A DNA stretch of 64,000 bases from positions 310,001-374,000 of the forward strand of contig CAZPOR010000001.1 in assembly GCA_964588325.1 (NCBI GenBank). Reading direction: 5' to 3'. Within the stretch, counting starts at the first letter, position 1. Every line of letters begins with the position of its first letter. Positions 34,574 through 43,229 of this stretch are shown here, in pieces. A program made the position numbers and the translations under genes. The stretch is from Thiovibrio sp964588325. Its GTDB lineage: Bacteria > Desulfobacterota > Desulfobulbia > Desulfobulbales > Desulfurivibrionaceae. The notes under the pieces were generated by a model. The model was not told where the DNA came from. It did no database searches and saw nothing but the letters and a program-made list of their open reading frames with translations.

Positions 34574-35782
34574 ATGCCGTTTTATATCTGGAAGGGTGTC
34601 AATTCCTATGGGGAAAAACGCAAGGGCAAGATAGAAATGCCCAGCGAAGCCATGGCGCAAGCGCATCTGAAAAAGATGCGGATAACGGTGTCCATGCTGA
34701 AAGAAGCCCCCAAGGACATGTTTGAAAATATTGAGTTTTTAAAGCCGAAAATAACCGGCAAGGATGTGGTTATCTTCACCCGTCAGTTATCCACCATGAT
34801 CGACGCAGGGTTGCCTTTGGTGCAAAGCCTGGAGATTTTGGGGGAGCAGATGGAAAATCCCAGCTTCAAGAAAGTTTTGCGGGCAATCAGATCGGATGTC
34901 GAGACCGGCACCACCTTTGCCGATGCCATGAAGAAGCACCCCACCTGCTTTGACACGCTGTATTGCAACATGGTTGAGGCCGGCGAGGTCGGCGGTATTC
35001 TGGATACCATCTTGAACCGGCTCGCCTCCTTCATGGAAAAAAACATGGCGCTCAAGAAGAAGGTCAAGGGCGCGATGACCTACCCCATTATCTGCATCTG
35101 TATCTCCTTTGTGGTCATGGCGGTGATGCTGGTTTTCGTGGTGCCGGTTTTCGAGAAGATGTTCAAGGATTTTGGCGGCGCCCTGCCCGGACCGACTCAG
35201 TTGGTTGTCGATTTGAGCGCGTTTGCTCAGGGGAATTTTCATTTCATTATCGCCGCCATCTTTGCCGGGGTTTTTCTGGTGAAAAAGATTTACAAGACGG
35301 AGAAGGGCCGCATTGAGATGGACCGGATGCTGCTGAATATGCCCATTGTAGGCACTCTTTTGCGCAGGGTGGCGGTGGCCAAGTTCACCCGGACCCTCGG
35401 CACCATGTTGCAAAGCGGGGTGCCGATTCTGGAATCCCTCAATGTCGTGGCCAGAACCGCGGGAAACAAGATCATTGAAATGGCGGTGTTCCGGGTGACG
35501 GACAGCATCAGCGAAGGACGGGCCATTGCCGAGCCCCTGGAGGAGACAGGGGTGTTTCCGGGGATGGTGGTGCAAATGATCAATGTCGGTGAAGCCACGG
35601 GCGCACTTGATGTCATGTTGACCAAGATTGCGGATTTTTATGACGAAGAGGTTGATCAGGCCGTGGATAATCTGACTGCGGCGATCGAGCCGTTGATGAT
35701 GTGTTTTCTGGGTGGGATGATCGGGGGATTGGTTGTTGCCATGTATCTGCCCATCTTCAGTATGGCCAGTGTCGTCGGGTAA
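34574..35782 (+). CDS. pilC: Type IV pilus inner-membrane platform protein PilC
   Basis: A 402-residue polytopic inner-membrane protein of the type II secretion F / PilC family with two repeated T2SSF domains (about residues 65-190 and 270-395). Hallmarks are FTRQLSTMIDAGLPLVQSL and its repeat FTRTLGTMLQSGVPILESL, plus three or four membrane helices. PilC couples the pilus motor ATPases to pilin assembly. The usual partners pilB and pilT are not in the window, so it appears to be a separate pilC locus. The eno gene follows 63 bp later. Confidence 0.93.
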   Translation: MPFYIWKGVNSYGEKRKGKIEMPSEAMAQAHLKKMRITVSMLKEAPKDMFENIEFLKPKITGKDVVIFTRQLSTMIDAGLPLVQSLEILGEQMENPSFKKVLRAIRSDVETGTTFADAMKKHPTCFDTLYCNMVEAGEVGGILDTILNRLASFMEKNMALKKKVKGAMTYPIICICISFVVMAVMLVFVVPVFEKMFKDFGGALPGPTQLVVDLSAFAQGNFHFIIAAIFAGVFLVKKIYKTEKGRIEMDRMLLNMPIVGTLLRRVAVAKFTRTLGTMLQSGVPILESLNVVARTAGNKIIEMAVFRVTDSISEGRAIAEPLEETGVFPGMVVQMINVGEATGALDVMLTKIADFYDEEVDQAVDNLTAAIEPLMMCFLGGMIGGLVVAMYLPIFSMASVVG

Positions 35783-35845
35783 CAGGTATTTTCTCCCTTT
35801 TGTAGGGGGATGAATAATTTTAAATCATCTGATTTGGAGGAAGAG

Positions 35846-37138
35846 ATGGGAGAGATTATCGGTGTGTTGGGCAGAGAGGTTCTGGATTCACGGGGCAATC
35901 CCACCGTTGAGGTTGAAGTGTTTCTCGATTCGGGGGTGGTTGGCCGGGCCCTGGTGCCATCCGGCGCATCCACCGGCACCCGCGAGGCATTGGAGCTTCG
36001 CGACACCAAAAAGAAGCGGTATCTCGGCAAAGGGGTGCTCACGGCAGTGGCCAATGTGAACGAAAAAATCGGCCCGGGCATCATCGGCCTTGATTCCACC
36101 CAGCAGGTGATCGTCGATCAGGCCATGCTGTTGCTGGACGGCACCGAGTACAAGAAAAATCTTGGCGCCAACGCCATTCTCGGGGTTTCCATGGCGGTGG
36201 CCAAGGCGTCCGCCGAGGAAGTCGGGCTGCCGCTCTATACCTATTTGGGCGGGGTGAACGGCAAGGTGCTGCCTGTGCCGATGATGAATGTTTTAAACGG
36301 CGGGGCGCATGCCGACAACAACGTGGATATTCAGGAATTCATGGTCATGCCCGCCGGGGCTTCCTGCTTTGCCGAGGCACTGCGCATGGGGGTGGAAACC
36401 TTTCACAGCCTTAAGGGGGTGCTGAAAAAGGCTGGCCTGCAAACCGCCGTTGGCGACGAGGGCGGTTTTGCCCCTAATCTGCGTTCCAACGAAGAGGCCA
36501 TGGAATTTTTGCTGGAGGCCATTGTCAGGGCCGGTTACAAGCCGGGCAAGGATATTTTCATCGCCCTGGATGTGGCTGCCAGCGAGCTGTATGACCCCAA
36601 GAAAAAATGCTACGTGCTTGCTGCGGAGAAGAAGGCCAATAAGTCGGCGGACGAACTGATCGCCTTTTATGAGGCGTGGGTGAAAAAATATCCCCTGGTC
36701 TCCATTGAAGACGGATTGGCCGAGGCCGACTGGGCTGGCTGGGGCAAGCTGACCAAGAAACTGGGGGGGAAGGTGCAGCTTGTCGGAGACGATATCTTTG
36801 TCACCAACACCAAGATTCTGGCCAAAGGCATTAAAGAAGATGTGGCCAATTCCATCCTGATCAAACTCAACCAGATCGGCACGGTGACGGAAACCATCGA
36901 TGCCGTGGAAATGGCCCATCGCGCTGGGTATACCTCGGTCATTTCCCATCGCTCCGGTGAGACCGAGGACACCACCATTGCCGATCTCAGTGTGGCCTTG
37001 AATACCGGCCAGATCAAGACCGGCGCTCCTTCCCGCACCGATCGGGTCGCCAAATACAACCAGTTGCTGCGGATTGAGGAGGAGCTTGGCGCTGCGGGCA
37101 GGTATGCCGGCAAAGGCGTTTTGAAATATATTTCTTGA
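35846..37138 (+). CDS. eno: Enolase
   Basis: A 430-residue glycolytic enzyme that interconverts 2-phosphoglycerate and phosphoenolpyruvate. It starts with the family sequence REVLDSRGNPTVE, contains the metal-binding Asp in ALDVAASE, the acids in SIEDGLAE and GDDIFVTN, and the C-terminal signature SHRSGETEDTTIADL. The ATG at 35846 is preceded by GGAGG; an in-frame codon 12 residues earlier has no family support. The length is typical. The ihfA gene follows 51 bp downstream. Confidence 0.97.
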   Translation: MGEIIGVLGREVLDSRGNPTVEVEVFLDSGVVGRALVPSGASTGTREALELRDTKKKRYLGKGVLTAVANVNEKIGPGIIGLDSTQQVIVDQAMLLLDGTEYKKNLGANAILGVSMAVAKASAEEVGLPLYTYLGGVNGKVLPVPMMNVLNGGAHADNNVDIQEFMVMPAGASCFAEALRMGVETFHSLKGVLKKAGLQTAVGDEGGFAPNLRSNEEAMEFLLEAIVRAGYKPGKDIFIALDVAASELYDPKKKCYVLAAEKKANKSADELIAFYEAWVKKYPLVSIEDGLAEADWAGWGKLTKKLGGKVQLVGDDIFVTNTKILAKGIKEDVANSILIKLNQIGTVTETIDAVEMAHRAGYTSVISHRSGETEDTTIADLSVALNTGQIKTGAPSRTDRVAKYNQLLRIEEELGAAGRYAGKGVLKYIS

Positions 37139-37189
37139 CAATTATCAGTTGGTTGAACATGTTATGAGCCAATAAAGGAGGGTGCCCAA

Positions 37190-37474
37190 ATGACCCTGAC
37201 AAAAGCGGATCTTGTCCAAAAGGTCTATCAAAATCATAATTTCACCAAGGCCCAGGCTGCCGAGGCCGTTGAGGCTTTTCTGCGCATTGCCAAAAAATGC
37301 CTGAATACCGGTGAGGATCTGTTGATCAGTGGTTTTGGCAAGTTCAACGTGAAAAAGAAAAATGCCCGGCGCGGGAGAAACCCCCAAACCGGAGATGAAC
37401 TGATTCTGGAAGCCCGTAAGGTTGTGACCTTCAAGCCCTCCGGACTTCTGCGTTCCAGGATTAACGGAGACTAG
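37190..37474 (+). CDS. ihfA: Integration host factor alpha-type DNA-bending protein
   Basis: A 94-residue HU/IHF family protein. The N-terminal helices (MTLTKADLVQKVY) and the beta-arm with the DNA-intercalating proline in GRNPQTGDEL are typical. The sequence ISGFGKFNVKKKNARRGRNP is closer to IHF alpha than to HU. It bends DNA at specific sites and would support sigma-54 promoters. A terminator follows at 37521. Confidence 0.88.
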   Translation: MTLTKADLVQKVYQNHNFTKAQAAEAVEAFLRIAKKCLNTGEDLLISGFGKFNVKKKNARRGRNPQTGDELILEARKVVTFKPSGLLRSRINGD

Positions 37475-37520
37475 CCCCCCTTCTCCCGGGGAGCGTATTT
37501 TCGACGCTGACACGTTTCGC

Positions 37521-37565
37521 AAGACGGGTTGTGTTTCCCTTGGCAGCAAGGAGGCAGCCCGTCTT
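37521..37565 (+). terminator. Intrinsic terminator after ihfA
   Basis: AAGACGGG at 37521-37528 pairs with CCCGTCTT at 37558-37565 across a long internal loop that also includes a smaller pairing, and is followed by eight or more T bases. It separates the eno-ihfA unit from the lipid A genes. Confidence 0.7.
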
Positions 37566-37736
37566 TTTTTTTAGGAGCCGTGACGAGACAAGCATTGCCG
37601 CGCGACCATGTCGTTGCGGTTCCCCTGTCTGGATCATGGTGTTGTAATGTTGCGGTTGTTGTGCGCAACGGTGAACTTTTTTTCTTGTGCCTCGGGATGC
37701 TGTCGCGCGTCCGGCGGGCAGAGAGAGGGAGCGAAT

Positions 37737-38810
37737 ATGGCCTGCGAACAGAAACGTCTTGCGGAACTGGCCGCCCTGGTTCAAGGGGAGCTGGTGGGCG
37801 ATCCCGAGGTGCGCATCGGCGGGGTTGCCGATTTTGACAGCGCCGGGAAGGGCGAGATAACCTTTGTTGCTGATCTGAAACGCGGGGCCCGGCTCGACGA
37901 ATGCAAGGCATCGGCGATCATTGTGCCGAATTCTGTTACCGAAATCAGCGTGCCCGCGATCCGGGTCAGGAATCCCTACCTTGCCGTGGCCCGTATCCAT
38001 GCCCTGTTTGTCGTGGAACCGTTTGTCGCCACCGGCATCGATGCGCGGGCGGTTGTCGGCCGGGATTGCCATATCCCCGCCGAGGTTGCCATCAGCCCCC
38101 TGGTCTATCTTGGCGACCGGGTTCGGCTTGGGCAGCGGGTAACGCTTCACCCGGGGGTGGTCGTGTATGACGACGCAGTTATCGGCGACGATGCGGTGCT
38201 CTATGCCAACGTGACGATCGGCTGCGGCTGCCATATCGGAAACAGGGTTGTCATCCACAGCGGAACCGTGATCGGCAGCGATGGTTTCGGCTACGCTACT
38301 GACCACAACGGGCGTCACGTCAAGCGGCCGCAGGTTGGCGTGGTCCAGATCGATGACGATGTGGAGATCGGGGCCAATACCTGCATTGACCGGGCCACCT
38401 TCGGCAAGACCTGGATCAAGCGGGGGACCAAGATTGATAACCTCGTGCAGCTTGGTCATAATGTGGTGATCGGGGAGGATGCCATGCTTGTCGCCCAGGT
38501 GGGCATGGCCGGCAGCACCACCACCGGCAGGAATGTGGTTTTGGGAGGGCAGGTCGGTCTTGCCGGACACATCCATCTCGGGGACCGGGTAATGGTTGCG
38601 GCCAAATCAGGGGTGCACAACAGCCTGGAACCTGGCGCCATCGTGGCCGGCATTCCGGCCATCCCCCACAAAACCTGGCTGCGCGCCAGCGCGGCCTATG
38701 CGAAACTTCCGGAAATGGTGCGGGAGATGCGGGATTTAAGACGGCAGATTGCCGAGCTGTCCCGGGCAATGATCCCAGGAGGAGAGGATAGTCCTGAAAA
38801 CAAAGAGTAA
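37737..38810 (+). CDS. lpxD: UDP-3-O-acylglucosamine N-acyltransferase LpxD
   Basis: A 357-residue cytoplasmic acyltransferase of the lipid A pathway, adding the N-linked 3-hydroxyacyl chain. It has the LpxD N-terminal uridine-binding domain (LAALVQGELVGDPEVRIGG) and a left-handed beta-helix with hexapeptide repeats. The catalytic His lies in GFGYATDHNGRHVK. The start at 37737 follows GGGAG and begins the N-terminal domain; upstream frame sequence is not family-like. It leads the lpxD-fabZ-lpxA-lpxI run. Confidence 0.95.
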   Translation: MACEQKRLAELAALVQGELVGDPEVRIGGVADFDSAGKGEITFVADLKRGARLDECKASAIIVPNSVTEISVPAIRVRNPYLAVARIHALFVVEPFVATGIDARAVVGRDCHIPAEVAISPLVYLGDRVRLGQRVTLHPGVVVYDDAVIGDDAVLYANVTIGCGCHIGNRVVIHSGTVIGSDGFGYATDHNGRHVKRPQVGVVQIDDDVEIGANTCIDRATFGKTWIKRGTKIDNLVQLGHNVVIGEDAMLVAQVGMAGSTTTGRNVVLGGQVGLAGHIHLGDRVMVAAKSGVHNSLEPGAIVAGIPAIPHKTWLRASAAYAKLPEMVREMRDLRRQIAELSRAMIPGGEDSPENKE

Positions 38811-38884
38811 TGTGCGGCCCGGCCGCCGGATGGCAAAGATGGCCCGGCATCGGCTCGGCCCAGTAAAACGAGAGGAGAGGTGAC

Positions 38885-39331
38885 ATGGCTTCTGATCTGC
38901 AACAGCTTGATATCCTGGAAATCCTGAAGATTTTACCGCACAGGTATCCCTTTCTCATGGTGGACCGCATTGTCGAGATGCACCTCGGCGAATCCATCCG
39001 AGGGTACAAGAACGTGACCATGAACGAGAACTTTTTCCAGGGGCATTTCCCGTCGCAACCCGTTATGCCAGGGGTCTTGATCCTTGAAGGCATGGCCCAG
39101 GTCGGCGCGATCCTTGCCTATGTAACCGATCCCGAGGCGGTTGCCAGCAAGCTCGTCTACTTTGCCGGCCTTGACGGCGTGAAATTCCGGCAAAAGGTTG
39201 TGCCTGGAGACCAGTTATATTACGAGCTTTCGGTGAGCAAGCGCAAGGCCAGATTCTGGAAAATGGACGGCAAGGCCTATGTCGATGGCAAGCTCGTGGC
39301 CGAAGCGGAGCTCATGGCGACTTTTGCCTGA
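38885..39331 (+). CDS. fabZ: 3-hydroxyacyl-ACP dehydratase FabZ
   Basis: A 148-residue hot-dog-fold enzyme that dehydrates 3-hydroxyacyl-ACP in fatty acid synthesis. The catalytic His is in LPHRYPFLMVDR and the catalytic Glu in PVMPGVLILEGMAQ. Typical length. It is placed between lpxD and lpxA, the common arrangement, where it competes for the same 3-hydroxyacyl-ACP pool. An AGGAGAGG site precedes the ATG. Confidence 0.96.
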   Translation: MASDLQQLDILEILKILPHRYPFLMVDRIVEMHLGESIRGYKNVTMNENFFQGHFPSQPVMPGVLILEGMAQVGAILAYVTDPEAVASKLVYFAGLDGVKFRQKVVPGDQLYYELSVSKRKARFWKMDGKAYVDGKLVAEAELMATFA

Positions 39332-39395
39332 GCGTCCCCGGAATTCTTTGATCCGTTTGTGATGTCTCAACCAACCAAACCCAAGCGAAGGCGCA

Positions 39396-40199
39396 ATGAA
39401 CATACATCCTACCGCAGTTATTGATCCGGAGGCGAAGGTGCATGCCTCCACCACCGTCGGCCCCTATGCCGTTATCGAGAAAGGGGTGGAAATCGGCCCC
39501 GATTGCGTGGTCTGTCCCCATGCCGTGGTCACGGGCCTTACCACCATCGGCGCCCGCAATACCATCGGCTCTTTCGCCACCATCGGCGGGCCGCCCCAGG
39601 ATCTGAAATATAACAATGAGCCCACCCGGGTGGTCATCGGCGACGATAACCAGATCAGGGAGTATGTTTCCATCCACCGCGGCACCCCGGGCGGTCATGG
39701 CGTAACCACGGTGGGCAGCGGCAACCTGCTGATGGCCTACACCCACATCGCCCATGACTGCGTGGTCGGAGACCATGTCATCATGGCCAATGCCGCCACC
39801 CTGGGCGGGCATGTCGAGGTCGCCGACCGGGTGATCATCGGGGGGCTTACCGCCGTGCACCAGTTTGTCCGCATCGGCGAATATGCCTACATCGGGGGCA
39901 TGTCCGGGCTCAGCAAGGATGTGCCCCCCTATGTGATCATGGCCGGCATCCGCAACCAGATGCGGGTGACCGGGATCAACCGCATCGGCCTGCGCCGCTC
40001 TGGTTTTACCGCCGATGAGATCAAAAAACTTGGGCTGGCGTACAAAATTATCTTCCGCAGCCCGGAATTGCTCCTCCAGGATGCGCTTGCCAAGACCCTG
40101 GAGGAGATTCCCGATTGCGCGCCGGTTGCCAAGCTGGTGAATTTCTTTGCTACCTCGAAGCGCGGGGCGGTGCGCATGGCCGGTGATGACGAAGAATAG
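39396..40199 (+). CDS. lpxA: UDP-N-acetylglucosamine acyltransferase LpxA
   Basis: A 267-residue enzyme that starts lipid A synthesis by 3-O-acylation of UDP-GlcNAc. It has a left-handed beta-helix of hexapeptide repeats from residue 2, the catalytic His in AYTHIAHDCVVGD and the GGLTAVHQFVRIG segment, followed by the C-terminal helical domain (GLRRSGFTADEI). The last 14 bases overlap lpxI, indicating coupled translation. Confidence 0.96.
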   Translation: MNIHPTAVIDPEAKVHASTTVGPYAVIEKGVEIGPDCVVCPHAVVTGLTTIGARNTIGSFATIGGPPQDLKYNNEPTRVVIGDDNQIREYVSIHRGTPGGHGVTTVGSGNLLMAYTHIAHDCVVGDHVIMANAATLGGHVEVADRVIIGGLTAVHQFVRIGEYAYIGGMSGLSKDVPPYVIMAGIRNQMRVTGINRIGLRRSGFTADEIKKLGLAYKIIFRSPELLLQDALAKTLEEIPDCAPVAKLVNFFATSKRGAVRMAGDDEE

Positions 40200-41022
40200 C
40201 ATCGGCATCATCGCCGGCGGCGGCCAGTTCCCGAAACTCTTTGCCGAGGCCGCCAAAAAGGCGGGGCGCGAGGTGGTGATCGTGGCGCACCAGGGAGAAT
40301 CCTGGCCAGAGCTCGAAACCGTCGCCGACCGGTTCTGCTGGGTAAAACTCGGTCAGTTGGGGAAAATCATCAGTTTTTTCCGGGAGCATGGCGTGACGGA
40401 AACGGTTTTTTTGGGCGCTATCACCAAGACCAAGATTTTCAAGGATGTGTGGCCGGACCTCAAGGGGCTGACCCTGTGGAACAAGATAGACATCCGGCAG
40501 GACGACGCGATTCTGCGGGCGGTGGCCGGGGTTCTGGAGCAGGAAGGCATTCACGTTCTGGAGTCCACCCTCTATCTCAAGGATCTGCTCTTCCCCAAGG
40601 GGGTGCTTACCAAGAAAAAGCCCTCTGCCGAACAGGTGGAGGATATCCGTTTCGGCTGGCAGACCGCCCGGGCCATCGGCGCCCTGGATATCGGGCAGTG
40701 CGTCGTGGTCCGGGACCGCACCGTGCTGGCGGTGGAGGCCATTGAGGGAACGGATGCCGCCATCACCCGGGGCGGCACGTTGGGAAAAGAAAAGGTCGTG
40801 GTCGTCAAGGTGAAAAAGCCGAAGCAGGATTTTCGGTTCGACCTGCCCGCCATCGGCGGAAAAACCATCGAGACCATGGCCTCGGTCAAGGGTGCTGTCC
40901 TGGCGGTGGAAACCGGGCAGGCCCTGCTTTTTGACCGGGAGGCCGTGATCGAAATGGCGAACCGGGCCGGAATTGTCGTGGTTGGGGTGGAGGAGTTGCC
41001 GGACGGCGCCCTGTCGTTGTAG
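40186..41022 (+). CDS. lpxI: UDP-2,3-diacylglucosamine diphosphatase LpxI
   Basis: A 278-residue enzyme that hydrolyses UDP-2,3-diacylglucosamine to lipid X in the lipid A pathway, a functional replacement for LpxH. It begins with IGIIAGGGQFPKLFAEAAK and contains the LpxI segments KTKIFKDVWPD, ESTLYLKDLL and AIEGTDAAITRGG. The start ATG at 40186 lies inside the end of lpxA (14-bp overlap). lpxB is not in the window; a structured repeat follows the stop immediately. Confidence 0.94.
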   Translation: MTKNSIGIIAGGGQFPKLFAEAAKKAGREVVIVAHQGESWPELETVADRFCWVKLGQLGKIISFFREHGVTETVFLGAITKTKIFKDVWPDLKGLTLWNKIDIRQDDAILRAVAGVLEQEGIHVLESTLYLKDLLFPKGVLTKKKPSAEQVEDIRFGWQTARAIGALDIGQCVVVRDRTVLAVEAIEGTDAAITRGGTLGKEKVVVVKVKKPKQDFRFDLPAIGGKTIETMASVKGAVLAVETGQALLFDREAVIEMANRAGIVVVGVEELPDGALSL

Positions 41023-41156
41023 TAACTGCTCAGCAGCACCACATCTGCTTCGCCGCTACGCTGCTGTCATCGGCCTGCTCATGTGCAACAGCACACTTCG
41101 CAGACCTTTTCCGCGCATCTGTGGCAGCAGCGAAGCGGCGCTGCTGAGCAGTTACT
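41021..41156. repeat. Dispersed structured repeat, copy A
   Basis: A 136-bp element bounded by a perfect 17-bp inverted repeat, AGTAACTGCTCAGCAGC at 41021-41037 and GCTGCTGAGCAGTTACT at 41140-41156. Its interior shares exact blocks with copy B at 56879, namely CATCTGCTTCGC (41042) and the 18-bp GCTGTCATCGGCCTGCTC (41063-41080), plus nearly identical flanks. It begins within the last codons of lpxI. It may fold into a long hairpin and resembles a small non-coding mobile or REP-like repeat. Confidence 0.75.
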
Positions 41157-41206
41157 TGCTGTAGTTTTTTCGTTATCGATACTCAGTCAGCAGGAAGATA
41201 CCTCTC

Positions 41207-42106
41207 ATGAAAGCCATGGTTCTGGCTGCGGGCTTCGGAACACGCCTGCGCCCCTATTCCCTGCAACGTCCCAAACCGCTGTTCCCGGTGCTTGACACCC
41301 CCCTTCTTGCCCATACCCTGGGCCAGCTTCGCCGGAGCGGGGTTGAGGATGTCGTGGTCAATGCCCACCACCTCCGGGAGCAGATCAGCACTATGCTCCA
41401 TGGCCAGCGAGATGTTCGAGTTCAGCTCGAACATCTGGAATTGGGGACCGGAGGCGGCCTGCGGCTGGCGCAAAGCCATTTTGGCGGGTCTCCTTTTCTT
41501 GCGGTCAACGGCGATATTGTCCACGATCTTGACCTGGCCGCGGTCCATGGAGCCCATTGCGCCTCCGGTGCGGAGGTGACCATGGTGCTGCACGACTGTT
41601 CCCGGTTCAACACTGTCCGCGTCAATGACCAGGGCAGGATCGTCGGGTTTTCCGGTCCGGCCGGTGAGGGCGAACGCCTGTTGGCCTTCACCGGGGTGCA
41701 GGTCATCAACCCGGCGGTTCTCTCCCTGATTCCCGAGGGCGTTTTTTACAACATCATCGACTGCTATGCCGACTTGCTGAAACGCGGCGGCACAATCCAG
41801 TCCCTGGTCGTTTCCGGCCATTTCTGGACCGATATGGGCACCCCGGCGGATTATCTGCAGCTCCACGAGGATATTGTGCTGAATGGCAAGATGCCCGGAT
41901 TTTTCCCGGAGCGCGGCGCCTCTCCTTTCTATCTCGCAAACGAGGTGGTGCTCGGCTCCGGGGTTTCGTTCCACGACTGGGTCGCCATCGGACACGGGGC
42001 CGCCATCGGCGAGGGGGCCAGCCTCACCCGTGTCGTGGTCTGGGATGGGGCCAGGGTTGCTCCCGGCGCCATCGTGGCTGACAGTATCATCACAGGGAGA
42101 AGCTAA
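41207..42106 (+). CDS. murU: Sugar-1-phosphate nucleotidyltransferase, MurU-like
   Basis: A 299-residue NTP-transferase. The nucleotide-binding signature MKAMVLAAGFGTRLRP...KPLFPV is at the N-terminus, with the metal-binding Asp in LAVNGDIVHDLD and FWTDMGTPADYL later. The C-terminal ~50 residues contain left-handed beta-helix-like repeats, an addition not found in the 223-residue Pseudomonas MurU. Pairing with an AmgK-like kinase suggests it forms UDP-MurNAc from MurNAc-1-phosphate. A mannose-1-phosphate or glucose-1-phosphate role remains possible. Confidence 0.78.
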   Translation: MKAMVLAAGFGTRLRPYSLQRPKPLFPVLDTPLLAHTLGQLRRSGVEDVVVNAHHLREQISTMLHGQRDVRVQLEHLELGTGGGLRLAQSHFGGSPFLAVNGDIVHDLDLAAVHGAHCASGAEVTMVLHDCSRFNTVRVNDQGRIVGFSGPAGEGERLLAFTGVQVINPAVLSLIPEGVFYNIIDCYADLLKRGGTIQSLVVSGHFWTDMGTPADYLQLHEDIVLNGKMPGFFPERGASPFYLANEVVLGSGVSFHDWVAIGHGAAIGEGASLTRVVVWDGARVAPGAIVADSIITGRS

Positions 42107-42107
42107 G

Positions 42108-43145
42108 GTGTTTACGGATCAGCACAGACAGGCCCTGGGCAGGTTGTTGGCCGCGCAGGGTTTTTCCCTGGAGATGCAGGCGGCGGAGAAGATGGCCGGG
42201 GACGGCTCCGATCGGCAGTTCTACCGGTTCACCGTGGGCGATCTTTCCCTGCTGGCAGTGTTGCCCGGCGCCGGCCAACCCCAAGGCCTTGCCGAGGCGC
42301 GGGCCGCCCATGCAATAGGCTGCCATTTTTTCACCCATGGGGCGCCGGTTCCTCGGATCTACGGCTTTGCCGGGGAGTGCGGTCTCATCCTCTGCGAGGA
42401 TCTGGGCGACACCAAGCTCCACGATCTGGTTCTCGAACAGGGCGCGGAATCGCCGGAGGTAGATGCCTATTACCGGCAGGCCCTTGCCGCCCTGGCTCAT
42501 TTGCAAACCGAGACGCGCCGAGGGTTTCAGCCGGAGTGGTGCTGGGATACCCCCCGCTATGATCGCGACCTCATGCTGGCCAGGGAATCCGGCTATTTCC
42601 GGAAGGCCCTGTGCGAGGATTTTCTGGGGATGAGCGACTTGCCCCAAGGGCTTGGCCAGGAGTTTGTCTTTCTGGCGGAGCGGGCCATGCAGGAGCCTGC
42701 CGATTTCATCCTGCACCGCGATTTTCAATCGCGCAACCTCATGATCTGCGAGGGAAAAGTCAGAATTATTGATTTTCAGGGTGCCAGACTGGGGGCGTTG
42801 GGGTATGATCTCGCCTCCCTGCTCATCGATCCCTATGCCGGTTTGTCCCCGCCCCGGCAACAGGCCCTTCTCTGCTTCTACCTGGATGCGCTCGCCGCTC
42901 ATATTCCCCTTGACCGGGGGCGATTCATTGAGGGATATTACTACATGACCCTGCAGCGCAACCTGCAGATTCTGGGAGCTTTTGCCTTTCTTTCCAAGAA
43001 TAGGGGGAAAGATTTTTTTCGACAGTTCATCACCCCCGCCGCCGCCACCCTTTACGAGCACCTGGCTGCGCCGCAGGGGCGGGATTTTCCCTCTCTGCGC
43101 GCTGTGGTGGAACAGGCGCGAACTCTTCTGGAAGCCGTCGTTTGA
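42108..43145 (+). CDS. amgK: AmgK-like N-acetylmuramate kinase (APH fold)
   Basis: A 345-residue aminoglycoside-phosphotransferase-fold kinase. The catalytic loop is LHRDFQSRNLMI (near residue 205) and the metal-binding segment is IDFQGARLGALGYDLASLL, which is very like AmgK, the anomeric MurNAc/GlcNAc kinase of cell-wall recycling. The GTG at 42108 starts one base after the murU stop and has GGAGAAG upstream. Together with the MurU-like gene it would bypass MurA, the fosfomycin target, for recycled MurNAc. Confidence 0.8.
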   Translation: MFTDQHRQALGRLLAAQGFSLEMQAAEKMAGDGSDRQFYRFTVGDLSLLAVLPGAGQPQGLAEARAAHAIGCHFFTHGAPVPRIYGFAGECGLILCEDLGDTKLHDLVLEQGAESPEVDAYYRQALAALAHLQTETRRGFQPEWCWDTPRYDRDLMLARESGYFRKALCEDFLGMSDLPQGLGQEFVFLAERAMQEPADFILHRDFQSRNLMICEGKVRIIDFQGARLGALGYDLASLLIDPYAGLSPPRQQALLCFYLDALAAHIPLDRGRFIEGYYYMTLQRNLQILGAFAFLSKNRGKDFFRQFITPAAATLYEHLAAPQGRDFPSLRAVVEQARTLLEAVV

Positions 43146-43229
43146 AAATAGCGTCGCATGCGGCAGCACAGCTTGCGGCGCGGGTATTTTCTCGCGGCTT
43201 CTTAAAACAACACGGACCCCATAACTCCC

